From contig JADHTP010000048.1 in assembly GCA_016784945.1 (NCBI GenBank), positions 1 through 15,115 of the forward strand: a DNA stretch of 15,115 bases, given 5' to 3'. Of this stretch, positions 14,530-15,115 are shown piece after piece (position 1 is the stretch's first letter; every line of letters begins with the position of its first letter). The DNA comes from Deltaproteobacteria bacterium. GTDB taxonomy: Bacteria > Myxococcota_A > UBA9042 > DTJE01. The position numbers and the translations under genes were made by a program. The notes under the pieces are model-generated. The model had not been told where the DNA came from. It saw nothing but the letters and a program-made list of their open reading frames with translations, and searched no databases.

Positions 14530-15115
14530 ATGGAACTCCTTGCCTTCGTCCTGTTGCCCCTGGCCGCCTACCTGGTTGCCTACCATACCTACGGGCGGTT
14601 CATTTCCCGCCGGATCCTGGGCCTGGACCCGGGACGGAGGACTCCGGCCATTGAATTGCAGGACGGGGTGGACTACGTCCCGGCCAACCGGTTCGTCCTC
14701 ATGGGGCACCACTTCGCCTCCATCGCCGGTCTCGGGCCCATCATCGGGCCCGCCATCGCCGTGGTCTGGGGGTGGCTGCCTGCCCTGCTCTGGGTGGTGT
14801 TCGGGTCCATCCTGATGGGTGCCGTCCACGACCTCACCACTCTGACACTGAGCCTGAGGCACCAGGGACGATCCGTGGGCGACATCACCCGGGACGTGCT
14901 GGGGCCCCGTGCGCGGCTGCTTTTCCTGCTGGTGGTCTTCTTCCTGCTGGCCCTGGCCATGGGAGTCTTCGCCCAGGTGGTGGGCAAGCTGTTTGCCGGG
15001 GTCCAGCCCGGCGCCGTCATTCCGGCCTTCGGACTCATGGCCGTGGCCATGGGGGCCGGACTGGCCATGGTCCGGTTCCGCGTGGGGTTGCTGCCCGTGA
15101 CCCTGGCGGGACTGG
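14530..15115 (+). CDS. cstA: CstA-family carbon starvation transporter (5' part, truncated by window edge)
   Basis: The frame is open from ATG 14530 to the right edge (195 complete codons, no stop), so only the N-terminal part is present. It is highly hydrophobic with several membrane spans: about 3-18, 64-83, 87-106, 130-152 and 160-180. CstA family signatures are clear: DGVDYVPANR (45-54), GHHFASIAGLGPIIGPAIA (59-77), and GAVHDLTTL followed by RHQGRSVGDITRDVLGP. CstA proteins are inner-membrane transporters for peptides or pyruvate, induced in carbon starvation in Escherichia coli. This copy starts one transmembrane segment later than the E. coli protein. A weak GGAG lies 10 bases upstream of the ATG. 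The 21-base gap to the metallohydrolase gene and the lack of a visible terminator suggest co-transcription. The family is certain; the exact substrate is not. Confidence 0.9.
   Translation, partial: MELLAFVLLPLAAYLVAYHTYGRFISRRILGLDPGRRTPAIELQDGVDYVPANRFVLMGHHFASIAGLGPIIGPAIAVVWGWLPALLWVVFGSILMGAVHDLTTLTLSLRHQGRSVGDITRDVLGPRARLLFLLVVFFLLALAMGVFAQVVGKLFAGVQPGAVIPAFGLMAVAMGAGLAMVRFRVGLLPVTLAGL

Noticed and set aside
13921..14862. Minus-strand open frame of 313 codons across the metallohydrolase/CstA junction
   Set aside because: Overlaps two well-supported plus-strand genes and shows no coherent protein features.

Overview
The window looks like a chromosomal segment from a GC-rich Gram-negative bacterium, most likely of the Myxococcota / former Deltaproteobacteria type. 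The reasons are compositional and architectural: codon third positions are strongly G/C-biased (which creates very long antisense open frames), and there are two lipoproteins with long Asp/Thr/Pro-rich linkers, a very large protein made of thrombospondin type 3 and MopE-like Asp/Cys repeats, a GspE/PilB ATPase with an N-terminal Crp-like domain, and a CehA/McbA-type PHP metallohydrolase. The lineage is inferred; no rRNA or marker gene is present.

Layout. A divergent intergenic region of 246 bases (11446-11691) separates two transcription units. Leftward, on the minus strand, it holds a very good sigma-70-type promoter (perfect -35 TTGACA, -10 TATCAT, 18-base spacer). This drives a tightly packed set of three genes: (i) a 2733-residue lipoprotein (11445-3244) that takes up more than half of the window; (ii) a 663-residue GspE/PilB-family ATPase with a cyclic-nucleotide-binding-like N-terminus (3231-1240, TTG start); and (iii) an alkaline-phosphatase-superfamily phosphodiesterase/phosphatase (1230 to beyond base 1, incomplete). 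The gaps are 12 and 9 bases, and the ribosome binding sites touch or overlap the preceding stop codons, which suggests one coupled operon.

Rightward, on the plus strand, lie a 938-residue lipoprotein metallohydrolase of the CehA/McbA family (11692-14508) and, 21 bases later, the 5' part of a CstA-family transporter gene (14530 to beyond the right edge).

The main object of interest is the giant lipoprotein. In order it has a lipoprotein signal, an acidic linker, two Cys-rich modules, two hybrid modules, eight TSP3 calcium-binding-type repeats, 28 MopE-like repeats of about 70 residues each, and a 14-cysteine C-terminal domain. Within the 28-repeat array, repeats 10, 13, 16 and 19 form a distinct subtype. 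Each has gained one cysteine and lost another, so the number stays at six per repeat. They recur every third repeat, which exposes a 633-base (211-residue) tandem higher-order unit repeated four times. This looks like segmental amplification of a three-repeat block with a co-varying disulfide change.

How the genes work together is inference. A surface-displayed, probably calcium-binding, disulfide-rich giant lipoprotein is co-expressed with a secretion/pilus-type ATPase and a metallo-phosphodiesterase. None of the other type II or type IV pilus components is in the window.
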